Shown here in pieces: positions 26,731 through 35,533 of a DNA stretch of 64,000 bases. Numbering within the stretch: position 1 is the stretch's first letter; the number at the start of each line of letters is the position of its first letter. The stretch covers positions 124,797-188,796 of the forward strand of contig NZ_LMNU01000047.1 in assembly GCF_001423085.1 (NCBI RefSeq). Reading direction: 5' to 3'. The notes under the pieces were generated by a model that saw nothing but the letters and a program-made list of their open reading frames with translations, searched no databases and was not told the origin of the DNA. This DNA comes from Methylobacterium sp. Leaf125. Its GTDB lineage: Bacteria > Pseudomonadota > Alphaproteobacteria > Rhizobiales > Beijerinckiaceae. Position numbers and translations under genes: made by a program.

Positions 26731-26941
26731 GCGTGCCGAAAGGTGTCGCAGGGCCGGGCCGATGCCCGGCCTTCGTCGTTTCGGGGCCGCCCCGCGCGGC
26801 GGCTTTCCCACAGGACAGCGACGAATGTCGCGCCGGCGCGACCGAACGGATACGGACAGGGGCGCAAGATTGGGGCATGGTGCCCCCGGGCGCGTCCCTC
26901 CGGGTCTTCAGGCTGCCCGCCGGAGTTTGATCGTGGTGCTG

Positions 26942-27262
26942 ATGATGCGGACCCTCCTCGCTGCTGGCCTGATCGGTCTCGGGTTCACCGTCGGCGCCTC
27001 CGCGCAGACCCTCTATCTCGGCGCGAACGGCCCCGTGGTGCTGCCGACCAGCCCGAGCTCCGGCCGGCCGATCCCGGACGTGCCCGAGGCGGTTCCCGTG
27101 CCGAGCGTGATGAATGGCGGCGGGTTCGGCCTGACCGGAACCGACTATTTCAGCGACGGCCTCAGCGAGGGCCCGCTCAACCAGCGGCACCGCCCGCGCG
27201 AATTCGTCCTGTCGCCGGCCCGCATCGGCCCGCCGGACTACGTTCGTCCCGCGCTCCGCTGA
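26942..27262 (+). CDS. Small secreted hypothetical protein
   Basis: About 106 residues (ATG 26942 or 26945). Clear Sec signal peptide (MRTLLAAGLIGLGF..., cleavage after GASA, mature QTLYLGANG). The mature part is Pro/Gly-rich with no known motif. Its 3' end overlaps the convergent DUF2809 gene by 25 bases. Confidence 0.65.
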   Translation: MMRTLLAAGLIGLGFTVGASAQTLYLGANGPVVLPTSPSSGRPIPDVPEAVPVPSVMNGGGFGLTGTDYFSDGLSEGPLNQRHRPREFVLSPARIGPPDYVRPALR

Positions 27263-27633
27263 CGCCGGTCGGCCAGGCGCGCGCACAGGATGCCGGCCGC
27301 ATAGGCGACGCCGTTCCAGGGCGAGAACACCCGTCCGATCAGCAACTTGCCCGCCAGCGTCAGCCGGAAGGCGTCGAGGTCCGGCGTGTGAATGAGCCGG
27401 AACAGCTCCACCGCCAGGGCGATCGCCGCCGCCACGGCCACGATGCGCCAGCGCGGCAGCGGCAGGACGAGGCCGACGAGGCCATAGACCATCGCGCCCC
27501 AGAGGACCGATCCACCCCATTTGACCACCGGCCCCGGCAGCCCGAGCCCGAGGAGGCGCAGGGCGAGCCCGGCGGCGATCACCAGCGCGGTGCCGACGAG
27601 CAGGCGCAGCCGCGCGCGGTTCGGTCCTGTCAT
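27238..27633 (-). CDS. DUF2809 family membrane protein
   Basis: 131 residues with four hydrophobic segments (LLVGTALVIAAGLALRLLGL; WGAMVYGLVGLVLPL; RIVAVAAAIALAVELFRL; WNGVAYAAGILCARL). The FRLIHTPDLDAFRLTLAGKLLIGRVF segment between helices three and four matches the DUF2809 pattern, split here for length. Function unknown. Its last 25 bases overlap the convergent upstream gene. Confidence 0.75.
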   Translation of the reverse strand: MTGPNRARLRLLVGTALVIAAGLALRLLGLGLPGPVVKWGGSVLWGAMVYGLVGLVLPLPRWRIVAVAAAIALAVELFRLIHTPDLDAFRLTLAGKLLIGRVFSPWNGVAYAAGILCARLADRRQRSAGRT

Positions 27634-27751
27634 GCGGCGGTTCTCCTGACGGGAGCGCGCCCCCCGGTTTTCAGCCCGCGCCGTTTACACCATCCGGCCG
27701 GCCCGGTATCACCCCGTCCCACACCCCGAACACACGAGCCCGAAACACCAG

Positions 27752-28880
27752 ATGCGCGCCGAGATCGAACAACTCTCGGATGCCGCCAAGCAGTCGATCG
27801 GACTGCTGAGGAGGCATCTTTGACTGGGATACCGTCGAGAAACGCCTCGCGGAGCTGAACGCGGCTTCCGAGAACCCCGAACTCTGGAACGACGCCGAGG
27901 CGGCCCAGAAGGTCATGCGCGAGCGCACCCAGCTCGATGACGCCGTCACCGCGATCAAGAAGCTGAGCCAGGAGCTCGAGGACGCCCACACGCTGATCGA
28001 ACTCGGCGAGATGGAGGGCGACGAGTCCACGATCCAGGAAGGCGAGGCCGGCGTCCGCGCCGTCGAGAAGGAGGCCGCGCGCCGCCAGATCGAGACCCTG
28101 CTCTCCGGCGAGGCCGATGGCTTCGATACCTATCTCGAAGTCCATTCGGGCGCAGGCGGCACCGAGAGCCAGGACTGGGCCAACATGCTCCAGCGCATGT
28201 ACGGCCGCTGGGCCGAGCGCCGGAAGTACAAGGTCGAGATCGTCGAGTGGTCGGACGGCGACGAGGCCGGGATCAAGGGCGCCACGCTGCTGATCAAGGG
28301 CCACAACGCCTATGGCTGGCTCAAGACCGAGTCGGGCGTGCACCGGCTGGTCCGCATCTCACCCTACGATTCGAGCGCGCGCCGCCACACCAGCTTCGCC
28401 AGCGTCTGGGTCTATCCGGTCATCGACGACCGGATCGAGATCGAGATCAAGGAATCCGATTGTCGGATCGACACCTACCGGTCGTCCGGCGCGGGCGGCC
28501 AGCACGTGAACACCACCGATTCGGCGGTGCGCATCACGCATATCCCGACGGGCATCGTGGTGGCGTGTCAGCAGGAGCGTTCGCAGCACAAGAACCGGGC
28601 CACCGCCTGGAACATGCTGCGCGCCCGCATGTACGAGGCCGAATTGAAGAAGCGGGAGGAGAAGGCGAGTGCCGAGGCCGCCGCGAAGACCGATATCGGC
28701 TGGGGCCACCAGATCCGCAGCTACGTGCTGCAGCCCTACCAGCTCGTGAAGGACCTGCGCACAGGCACCCAGTCCACCGACCCCGATGCGGTGCTGGACG
28801 GCTCCCTCGATCCGTTCATGGAAGCCTCGCTGGCCCAGCGCGTCTATGGCGGGGCCGACGTGGTCGAGGACATCGAGTAG
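27752..28880 (+). CDS. prfB: Peptide chain release factor 2 (programmed +1 frameshift)
   Basis: RF2, reads UGA/UAA. Translation starts at ATG 27752, reaches an in-frame UGA as codon 24 (27821-27823), and must shift +1 at CUU-UGA-C to continue in the frame ending at 28880, giving about 375 residues. The GGQ peptidyl-hydrolysis motif is in SGAGGQHVNT. The stop-codon recognition tripeptide is SPY (in ISPYDSSARRHTSF), in place of the E. coli SPF; I believe this is common in alphaproteobacteria. Gene is single here and convergent with the M23 peptidase gene. Confidence 0.96.
27809..27824 (+). promoter_or_regulatory. prfB programmed frameshift signal
   Basis: AGGAGG-CAT-CTT-TGA-C: an internal Shine-Dalgarno-like AGGAGG, 3-base spacer, slippery CTT and UGA followed by C, the same spacing as the E. 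coli element. It gives autoregulation: low RF2 favours the +1 shift. Confidence 0.95.
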
Positions 28881-28938
28881 GGCGCCCGACCCCACGTCGC
28901 CAGCGTCACTTGTCCAGCGTCACTTTCCCCATCGTCAG

Positions 28939-28969
28939 GCGGCGTCTCCCAGTTCCGGGGAGGCGCCGC
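28939..28969. terminator. Hairpin between prfB and the M23 peptidase gene
   Basis: A 12-bp stem (GCGGCG-T-CTCCC with GGGAG-G-CGCCGC, one G-T wobble) and 7-base loop lie between two convergent genes. No T-tract, so Rho-independence is uncertain; a bidirectional boundary is likely. Confidence 0.55.
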
Positions 28970-29056
28970 AGCGATTCGATCGTGCGGGGGAGCCCGTTTC
29001 GGCAGACGGTCCCGTCGGCGGTCCCGCCTCCCGACGTGGGGGCGGCGGAGAGCCGG

Positions 29057-30286
29057 TCAGAGTGCGTCGGCGGCCCTGAGGAAGCGCACCGGGTCCACCG
29101 GCTCGCCGTCGATGCGGGTCTCGTAATGCAGGTGGCTGCCGGTCGAGCGGCCGGTGGAGCCGACGCGTCCGACCACCGTTCCCGGCTCGACCCACTGGCC
29201 CGGCGTGACGTCGAAGGCCGAGAGGTGGGCGTAGCGGGTGACGAGGCCGTGGCCGTGATCGACCTCGACCATGTTGCCGTAGCCGCCATTGTAATCCGCC
29301 ACCGTCACGCGGCCCGCCGCCGTGGCGCGGGCCGGCTCGCCGGTCTCCGCCCGCATGTCCATGCCGGTATGCATCGCGTAGCCGCGGGTGAAGGGATCGA
29401 GGCGGGCGCCGAAATTGCTGGAGAGGCTGATCTCCCCGGATAGCGGACGACGCACGGGGAGGGCGGCCGTGATCCGGCGGAGGCGCGCCTCCTCGGCCAG
29501 GGAGCGCTGCACCTCCGACAGGGACAGGGCGAAGGCGTCGCCGCTCAGGGGCACCAGCGGACCGCCGATGCCGGTCGGGCGCTCGTGCTCGAAGCGGGCC
29601 GGGTCGAGACCGAGGCGGGCGACGAGGCCGCGCAGGCGCTGCGCGCCCTTGCCGGCCCGCAACCCGAGGGTGGCGAGCACGCGGGACTGCGCTTCCGCGA
29701 GGCCGTCCAGGCGCTGTTCCAGGGCCGCGACCTGACCCTCGACGACGCGGGCGGATTGGCGCCCGGGACTGGGCTCGGCCTCGGTCCGGAGCCGAAGCGC
29801 ATCGGGCGTGGGGAAGGGCTTGGCACCCGACGGGGGACCCGACAGGGCTCTGGGCGCCGGCTCGGTCGCCTCGATCACCGGCGTCGGAAGTGCCACTGGG
29901 GCAGTATCGCCCGCGAGGCTGGCGATGGCGGCCTGGCGGGCCTCCATGGCGGCCTGCCGGCGCGCCAGCTCGGCCATGCGCTGGGCGAGCCCATCGCGCG
30001 ACGCCGTCTGCTCCATCGTCACCCGGTCGAGCTGCAGGCGCAGGGTGCCGATCCGCTCCTCGTAGCCGTACTGGATGGCGCTTTGCTGCGAGACGAAGCG
30101 TGCCAGCACCTCGTCGTGGAAGACGAGGTAGTACGTCGCTCCGCCAGCCCAGGCGACGGCGGCGGCCAGCGCCCCTGCGAGGAGGCGTGACCGCAGCGTT
30201 GAAGCCGGGGTGGCGGAGACGACGCGGTTCGCCGTCGAGGAGGGTTTCCGGGAAGACGATGACATGGGACGCGTGACCTGATCCAC
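29057..30286 (-). CDS. M23 family murein metallopeptidase (membrane-anchored)
   Basis: 409 residues (ATG 30286; 30265 is an alternative). A membrane anchor at about 35-57, a coiled-coil segment rich in Gln/Arg/Glu (about 80-120, AQRMAELARRQAAMEARQAA), and a C-terminal lysostaphin-like M23 domain (about 300-405) with zinc ligands in MHTGMDM and in TGSHLHYE (the HxH pair). It cuts peptidoglycan crosslinks in the periplasm or acts as an amidase activator. 77 bases downstream of bcp on the same strand. Confidence 0.9.
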   Translation of the reverse strand: MDQVTRPMSSSSRKPSSTANRVVSATPASTLRSRLLAGALAAAVAWAGGATYYLVFHDEVLARFVSQQSAIQYGYEERIGTLRLQLDRVTMEQTASRDGLAQRMAELARRQAAMEARQAAIASLAGDTAPVALPTPVIEATEPAPRALSGPPSGAKPFPTPDALRLRTEAEPSPGRQSARVVEGQVAALEQRLDGLAEAQSRVLATLGLRAGKGAQRLRGLVARLGLDPARFEHERPTGIGGPLVPLSGDAFALSLSEVQRSLAEEARLRRITAALPVRRPLSGEISLSSNFGARLDPFTRGYAMHTGMDMRAETGEPARATAAGRVTVADYNGGYGNMVEVDHGHGLVTRYAHLSAFDVTPGQWVEPGTVVGRVGSTGRSTGSHLHYETRIDGEPVDPVRFLRAADAL

Positions 30287-30363
30287 CCCGTCACCCTGCC
30301 CGAATCAGGGTTAACGAACCGCCAAGGCGCCGCCCCGGCGATTCACCCTGTCGACTTTCGTCC

Positions 30364-30834
30364 TCAGGCCAGGTCGCGCGCGGCGGCCAGCACCTCCCCA
30401 GCGTGGCCGGGCACCTTCACCTTCGGCCAGATCCGGGCGATGCGGCCATCGCGGTCCAGCAGCATCGTCGTGCGCTCAACGCCCATGTATTTCCGGCCGT
30501 ACATGCTCTTCTCGACCCAGACGCCGTAGGCCTCGAGCATCGCCTTGCCCTCGTCGGAGGCCAGCGGGAAGGTGAGGGCGTACTTGGCGCGGAACTTGTC
30601 GTGGCTCTTGGCCGAGTCCGGGGAGACCCCGATCACGATGGTGTCAGCCGCGGCGAAGTCGGGGCCGAGGGCGTTGAAGCCCTGCGCCTCCAGGGTACAA
30701 CCGCTCGTGTCATCCTTGGGGTAGAAGTACAGGACCGCCTTGCGGCCCTTGAGCGCTTCGAGGCTGATCGTCTCGTCGCCGGCGCCCGGCAGGGTGAAAT
30801 CGGGCGCCTGATCTCCGGTATCGAGGGGCATCAT
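30364..30834 (-). CDS. bcp: Thioredoxin-dependent peroxiredoxin Bcp
   Basis: 156 residues from ATG 30834 with an AAGGAAGG ribosome-binding site (second ATG directly after). AhpC/TSA fold: FTLPGAGDETISL, FYPKDDTSGCTLEA with the peroxidatic Cys near residue 46. In E. coli Bcp the resolving Cys is five residues later; here that place is Gln (CTLEAQG), so this is a 1-Cys or otherwise resolved form. Reduces H2O2 and organic peroxides in the cytoplasm. Divergent from the AsmA-like gene. Confidence 0.92.
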   Translation of the reverse strand: MMPLDTGDQAPDFTLPGAGDETISLEALKGRKAVLYFYPKDDTSGCTLEAQGFNALGPDFAAADTIVIGVSPDSAKSHDKFRAKYALTFPLASDEGKAMLEAYGVWVEKSMYGRKYMGVERTTMLLDRDGRIARIWPKVKVPGHAGEVLAAARDLA

Positions 30835-31004
30835 GCCTTCCTTTCGGCCGATTGATGGTGTGCCTCTGGCGTTGCACCGCGACGGCAGCCCGACGCCCCG
30901 GCGCACCGGGACCGACGAACGCCAAAGACCCGCGAAAGCTGAAACCCGTAGGACTGCCGCTCGATAGCCCGAGGGGACTTTCCGATCCAGCGGCACAAGG
31001 ATTG

Positions 31005-34000
31005 ATGGACCAGGATACGGCCAAAGGTTTGCGGCCCGCGCGGCCCGCCGCACGGCGGCGGCCGCTGCTTTGGATTGCGGCCGTCCTGGTGGTGGGCCTG
31101 TTGGTCGCCATCGGCGGGGTCATCGGCCGTCTGTCGATGGGGCCGCTGCGCATCGACGGGATGTCGGAGCGGGTGGCCTCGGCCATCGCCGGCAGCATCG
31201 GTCCCGGCTGGCGCGTCGCCCTCAGCGACAGCGCCCTGGAGCTCGATTCGGAGCAGTCACTGGCCCTTCGCGTTTCCGGCCTCGACATCCACAATCCCGA
31301 GGGCGCCCTCGTGGTCCGGGCGCCCCTGGCCGTGGTCAGCCTCGACACCTGGAGCCTCCTGCGCCTCGCGGTGCAGCCCCGGGCCATCGAGTTCCGCGAC
31401 CTGCAGATGACGGCCCTGGTCCACCGCAACGGCAGCATCGCCTTCGCGGCCTCCGACAGCAGCCAGGGCAATGCGGTGGTGCCCCACACCCTGCCCAGCG
31501 TCGACGCCGCGATCGGCCACGTCTCGCCGATCTCCGCCGGTGTCGCCTCGATCTTCGGCGTGGTGCTCGATTCCGCCGGCGTCATCGGTGCCCTCGATCG
31601 GGCGCGGATCACCAACGGACGCCTGACCCTGATCGACGACGATGCCCGCCAGCGCGCCGTCTTCGAGCACGTGAACGGCCTGTTCCGCCGCGATGCCGTG
31701 CGCGACGCCCGGGTCTTCGAGCTGCGCATCGACGGCCCGCACGGGGAGTGGCGCTTCGGCGGCGACCTGCACGAGGCCGGCGGCACCAAGCGGACCGGCA
31801 TCATCACCCTCGACGACCTGCCGATCACCGACCTGCTCCTGCTGTCCGGCCAGTCGAAGCTGCCGGTGGACACCGACCTCAAGCTCTCGGCCAAGGCCGA
31901 CGTGGCGATCGATGCCGGGCGCATCGAGACGATGACGGCGGAGATCCGCACCGGCGGCGGCAACGTCCTGATCGAGGAGAAGGACTTCAACCCCGTCACC
32001 ATCGACAGCCTGTCGGCCGCGGTGAGCTGGGACGAGGCCGGCCGGGCGATGAAGCTCGACGCCCTCGACTATCGCGGGGCCGGCAACGCGGTGCACCTCA
32101 CCGGCGCCTGGACCGCCGCCCCGCCGGGCGCCGAATCCGCCTGGACCCTGGAACTGGCGGGCAAGGACGCGGTGCTGCGCGGGGCCAATGCGGCCGACAA
32201 GCCCGTCAGCCTCGACACCGTCTCGGCCCATCTCACCGGCAAGGCCGGCGGCGTCGTGATCGACGATTTCTCGGTCCGGGCCGGTGTCGCCAACGGCCGG
32301 ATCACCGGAACCATCGGGACCTCCGCGGACGATGACGGGCTGACCCTGCACATCGCCGCCGCCGACACCGATGGGCGCATGGCGCTCCGCCTCTGGCCGG
32401 AGCACGTGGCGCCGCCCGCGCGCAACTACCTCGTGGACAACCTGCGCGGCGGCAAGGTCAACACGGTGGACATCACCGTGGACATGAGCGGCTCGGAACT
32501 CGCCGCCGCCACCCGCGGCGAGCCGATGCCCGACAACGCGGTCCATATCGATTTCGCGGTCTCCGACGCCACGCTCATCGTGGTGCCCGACGCGCCGCCC
32601 CTCACGCGGGGGCGGGTGACCGGCACGATCACCGGACAGACGACCAAGATCCGCAACGTCACCGCCGATGTGCGCATGGCGGACAACCGGACCCTGTCGA
32701 TCTCGGATGGATCCTTCGTCATCCCGAAGATCACCCCCGACACGGTGACGGCGCAGATCGGGCTGCGCCTCAGCGGCGGCGCGGACGCCCTGGTCTCGCT
32801 GCTGCAGACCAACATGTTCAAGACGCTCACGGGCCTCGACCTCGATCCCGGGACGGTGAAGGGTGCCGCGGACCTGCGCATCGACTTCCCCCTCAACCTG
32901 AAGCACATCCCCGACCTGCCGGACCTGCCGGTGAGCATCACCGGGACCCTGTCGGACATCGCGGTCGACAAGGTGTTCGGGAAGGAGCGGCTCGAGAGCG
33001 GACGCTTCACGGTCCTGTGCGACCGGGGTGCCTTCTCCCTCAAAGGCGACGGCCGCGTCATGGGCACCCCCATCACCGTGGACCTTCGCCAGCCGAAGGC
33101 CGGCGCCCCCGGCGAGGTGAATATCGGCCTGGCCATCGACGACGCCCTGCGGGCCCGCAAGGGCCTGCCGGTGGCGCCCCAGATCACCGGCACCATCCCG
33201 GTCCGCCTGACCCTGCCGATCGGCCGGACCGGGTCGGGCAAGCCCCCGATCCGCGTGGAGGCCGATCTGACCCGGATGGGCACCGACGGGCTCCTCCCCG
33301 GCGTGACCAAGGCCGTCGGCAAGGCCGGGCGCGCGAGCTTCACCGTGAGCGAGGGCGCGAACGGCAATCAGGACCTGCGCGACCTCGTGGTGGAGGCGTC
33401 GCCGCTGATGGCGCGCGGCAGCGCCAGCCTCAACGGCGATGGGGGACTGGAGCGCGCCGATCTGACGGCGCTGAAGCTCTCGCCCGGGGACGACATGCGG
33501 CTTCAGGTCGACCGCAGCGGCGGCAACGCCTATCGGGTCACCGTCCGGGGCGCCGTGGCCGATGCGCGGCCGTTCCTGCGCAGTCTCGGCGGGCCGGACG
33601 TCAAGGGAGCCCGGGACGCCAGCCCGAAGGATGTCGAGGCCGATCTCAACCTCGGCATCGTCAGCGGCTTCAACGGCGAATCCCTCACCAATGCCAGCGC
33701 CAAGCTCTCCCTGCGCGGCCGCGACCTGCGCAGCGGCCGCGTCCAGGGCAAGTTCAGCAGCGCGCCCTTCACGGCGCAGGTGACCCACACCGATCGCGGC
33801 GGATCGAGCGTCACCATCGAGACGCTCGATGCCGGCTCGACCCTGCGCTTCGCCGACATCTACAAGCGGATGTACGGCGGCAAGCTGATCATGACGAGCG
33901 CCCTGAACGACGGGCCGCAGCCGGGCTCCGTCCAGATCCGCAACTTCATCCTGCGCAACGAGCCGGCCCTGTCGAGCATCATGGCGCAGGGGCCCGCCAC

Positions 34001-34454
34001 CAGCGAGGTCACGGATGCGCGCGGCCGGAAATACGTGGTCCAGAATTCCGGCAACGACGTGGAATTCGACCGCCTGCGAGCGATCTTCACCCGCACGGGG
34101 AGCCGGATCGACATCAGCGACGCGGCGATCTCGAACCCCGCCATGGGCTTCACCATGACGGGCTACCTCGACACCGCCAAGGAGCGCACCGACATCAACG
34201 GCACCTTCGTGCCCCTCTACGGCCTGAACAACGTCGTCTCGCAGCTGCCGATCCTCGGCCAGCTCCTCGGCGGGGGCCGCAACGAGGGCCTGTTCGCCCT
34301 GAACTTCCGCGTCTCCGGCCGCCTCGCCAAGCCGGACGTCAGCGTGAACCCGCTCTCGGCCCTCGCCCCCGGCATCCTGCGCAAGCTGTTCAGCGCCGGC
34401 GGCGGCAATGACGGCCTCGCCGCCGGCACGCCGATGAACGAGACGGAGCGCTGA
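31005..34454 (+). CDS. AsmA/YhdP-like envelope protein (DUF3971 and AsmA_2 type)
   Basis: 1149 residues from ATG 31005 (MDQDTAKGL). One N-terminal membrane helix at about 24-44, then a very long periplasmic region of repeating beta strands typical of the AsmA/TamB/YhdP bridge-like lipid-transfer proteins; the C-terminal 250 residues (TLRFADIYKRMYGGKLIM; QGPATSEVTDARG; GFTMTGYLDTAKERTDI; LLGGGRNEGLFALNFRVSG) match the AsmA_2 region. Inferred role is phospholipid movement between inner and outer membranes. The start was set at the ATG after the promoter region shared with bcp. Confidence 0.88.
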   Translation: MDQDTAKGLRPARPAARRRPLLWIAAVLVVGLLVAIGGVIGRLSMGPLRIDGMSERVASAIAGSIGPGWRVALSDSALELDSEQSLALRVSGLDIHNPEGALVVRAPLAVVSLDTWSLLRLAVQPRAIEFRDLQMTALVHRNGSIAFAASDSSQGNAVVPHTLPSVDAAIGHVSPISAGVASIFGVVLDSAGVIGALDRARITNGRLTLIDDDARQRAVFEHVNGLFRRDAVRDARVFELRIDGPHGEWRFGGDLHEAGGTKRTGIITLDDLPITDLLLLSGQSKLPVDTDLKLSAKADVAIDAGRIETMTAEIRTGGGNVLIEEKDFNPVTIDSLSAAVSWDEAGRAMKLDALDYRGAGNAVHLTGAWTAAPPGAESAWTLELAGKDAVLRGANAADKPVSLDTVSAHLTGKAGGVVIDDFSVRAGVANGRITGTIGTSADDDGLTLHIAAADTDGRMALRLWPEHVAPPARNYLVDNLRGGKVNTVDITVDMSGSELAAATRGEPMPDNAVHIDFAVSDATLIVVPDAPPLTRGRVTGTITGQTTKIRNVTADVRMADNRTLSISDGSFVIPKITPDTVTAQIGLRLSGGADALVSLLQTNMFKTLTGLDLDPGTVKGAADLRIDFPLNLKHIPDLPDLPVSITGTLSDIAVDKVFGKERLESGRFTVLCDRGAFSLKGDGRVMGTPITVDLRQPKAGAPGEVNIGLAIDDALRARKGLPVAPQITGTIPVRLTLPIGRTGSGKPPIRVEADLTRMGTDGLLPGVTKAVGKAGRASFTVSEGANGNQDLRDLVVEASPLMARGSASLNGDGGLERADLTALKLSPGDDMRLQVDRSGGNAYRVTVRGAVADARPFLRSLGGPDVKGARDASPKDVEADLNLGIVSGFNGESLTNASAKLSLRGRDLRSGRVQGKFSSAPFTAQVTHTDRGGSSVTIETLDAGSTLRFADIYKRMYGGKLIMTSALNDGPQPGSVQIRNFILRNEPALSSIMAQGPATSEVTDARGRKYVVQNSGNDVEFDRLRAIFTRTGSRIDISDAAISNPAMGFTMTGYLDTAKERTDINGTFVPLYGLNNVVSQLPILGQLLGGGRNEGLFALNFRVSGRLAKPDVSVNPLSALAPGILRKLFSAGGGNDGLAAGTPMNETER

Positions 34455-34514
34455 GGGACCGGTCCGCCGGCGGGTCGGTCCGAACGCCATCGGCCCGACC
34501 GCAGGCAGCCGCGA

Positions 34515-35441
34515 TCAGCCGGCGCCGCCGATGCCGTCGAGGTCCGCCATCGCGTCCTCCGGCAGCCTCAGGGCTGCAGCGGCCATGTTCTCGCGCAGGT
34601 GCTCCGGTGACGACGTGCCGGGGATGAGCAGGATGTTGGGGGCCCGGGCCAGGAGCCAGGCGAGCGCGACCTGCATCGGCGTCGCGCCGAGCCGGGCGGC
34701 GACGGCCGACAGCGTGGTCGATTGCAGCGGGCTGAAGCCGCCGAGCGGGAAGAACGGCACGTAGGCGATGCCGGCGGCGGCGAGGTCGTCGACCAGCGCG
34801 TCGTCCGCCCGATGGGCGAGGTTGTAGGCGTTCTGCACGCAGACGATGGGTGTGATCGCGCGTCCCTCGGCCACCTGCCGCGGCGTCACGTTGCTGAGCC
34901 CGATCCGGCGCACGAGTCCCTGGCGCTGCAGGTCGGCGAGAACCCCCAGGGGCTCCGCGATGGAGCCCTCGGCGGGACCGTGCGCATCGAACATGATCCG
35001 CAGGTTGACCACGTCGAGCGTCGCGATCCCGAGGTTCCGCAGGTTGTCGTGGACGGCGGCGGTCAGGTCGGCGGCCGAGGTGGCGGGGATCCAGGAGGCG
35101 TCGGGGCCGCGCCGTGCCCCGATCTTGGTGACGAGGACGAGATCGTCCGGATAGGGGTGCAGCGCCTCGCGGATGATCTGGTTCGTGACGTGGGGCCCGT
35201 AGAAGTCGCTGGTGTCGATGTGATCGACGCCGGAGGCCACCGCCTCCCTTAGCACGGCGACGGCGCGCGGCCGGTCCTTCGGTGGGCCGAACACCTGTGG
35301 TCCGGCCAGCTGCATGGCGCCGTAGCCCATCCGCTTCACCGTCCGGTCGCCGAGCCGGTAGGTCCCGGCCATGTCGAGATTGTTCGGGGTGACAATGTCG
35401 TTCGCCGTGTCGAGATCGTTCGGGGTGACAAGGTCGGTCAT
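34515..35441 (-). CDS. Aldo/keto reductase
   Basis: 308 residues from ATG 35441, with a GAGGAG ribosome-binding site. TIM-barrel AKR with GYGAMQLAG, catalytic DTSDFYG (Asp and Tyr), the Lys of VLVTKIG, and NADPH-binding IGLSNVTPRQ and IPGTSSPEHL. In the usual 'His' place the sequence reads NLRIMFDAHG, so the tetrad His is not obvious. The N-terminus carries a 12-residue duplication (VTPNDLDTA / VTPNNLDMA). Divergent from a LysR regulator that probably controls it. Confidence 0.88.
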   Translation of the reverse strand: MTDLVTPNDLDTANDIVTPNNLDMAGTYRLGDRTVKRMGYGAMQLAGPQVFGPPKDRPRAVAVLREAVASGVDHIDTSDFYGPHVTNQIIREALHPYPDDLVLVTKIGARRGPDASWIPATSAADLTAAVHDNLRNLGIATLDVVNLRIMFDAHGPAEGSIAEPLGVLADLQRQGLVRRIGLSNVTPRQVAEGRAITPIVCVQNAYNLAHRADDALVDDLAAAGIAYVPFFPLGGFSPLQSTTLSAVAARLGATPMQVALAWLLARAPNILLIPGTSSPEHLRENMAAAALRLPEDAMADLDGIGGAG

Positions 35442-35443
35442 GG
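35372..35443. repeat. In-frame 36-bp tandem duplication at the 5' end of the AKR gene
   Basis: Two adjacent copies of a 36-base unit (starting at 35372 and 35408) match over about 28 bases with a few differences, e.g. TCGAGATTGTTCGGGGTGAC versus TCGAGATCGTTCGGGGTGAC. Both keep the reading frame and give the doubled VTPN(D/N)LD motif. Confidence 0.8.
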
Positions 35444-35507
35444 GAAACTCCTCTGCGATGAGTTCCACCTAGACCCTGCCACCCCGCGCGATAATCCGGC
35501 ATAATGT

Positions 35508-35520
35508 GCACGGCCCGTGC
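35508..35520. promoter_or_regulatory. Palindrome in the AKR/LysR divergent promoter
   Basis: GCACGG-C-CCGTGC, a perfect 6-bp dyad around one base, in the 92-base region between the divergent AKR and LysR genes and 14 bases before the preferred LysR start. Possible operator for the regulator. Confidence 0.4.
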
Positions 35521-35533
35521 GGAAATGCGAACA

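Noticed and set aside
31257..34490. 1077-codon open frame antisense to the AsmA-like gene
   Set aside because: No family match, no RBS; GC-rich codon bias of the real gene opens this frame.
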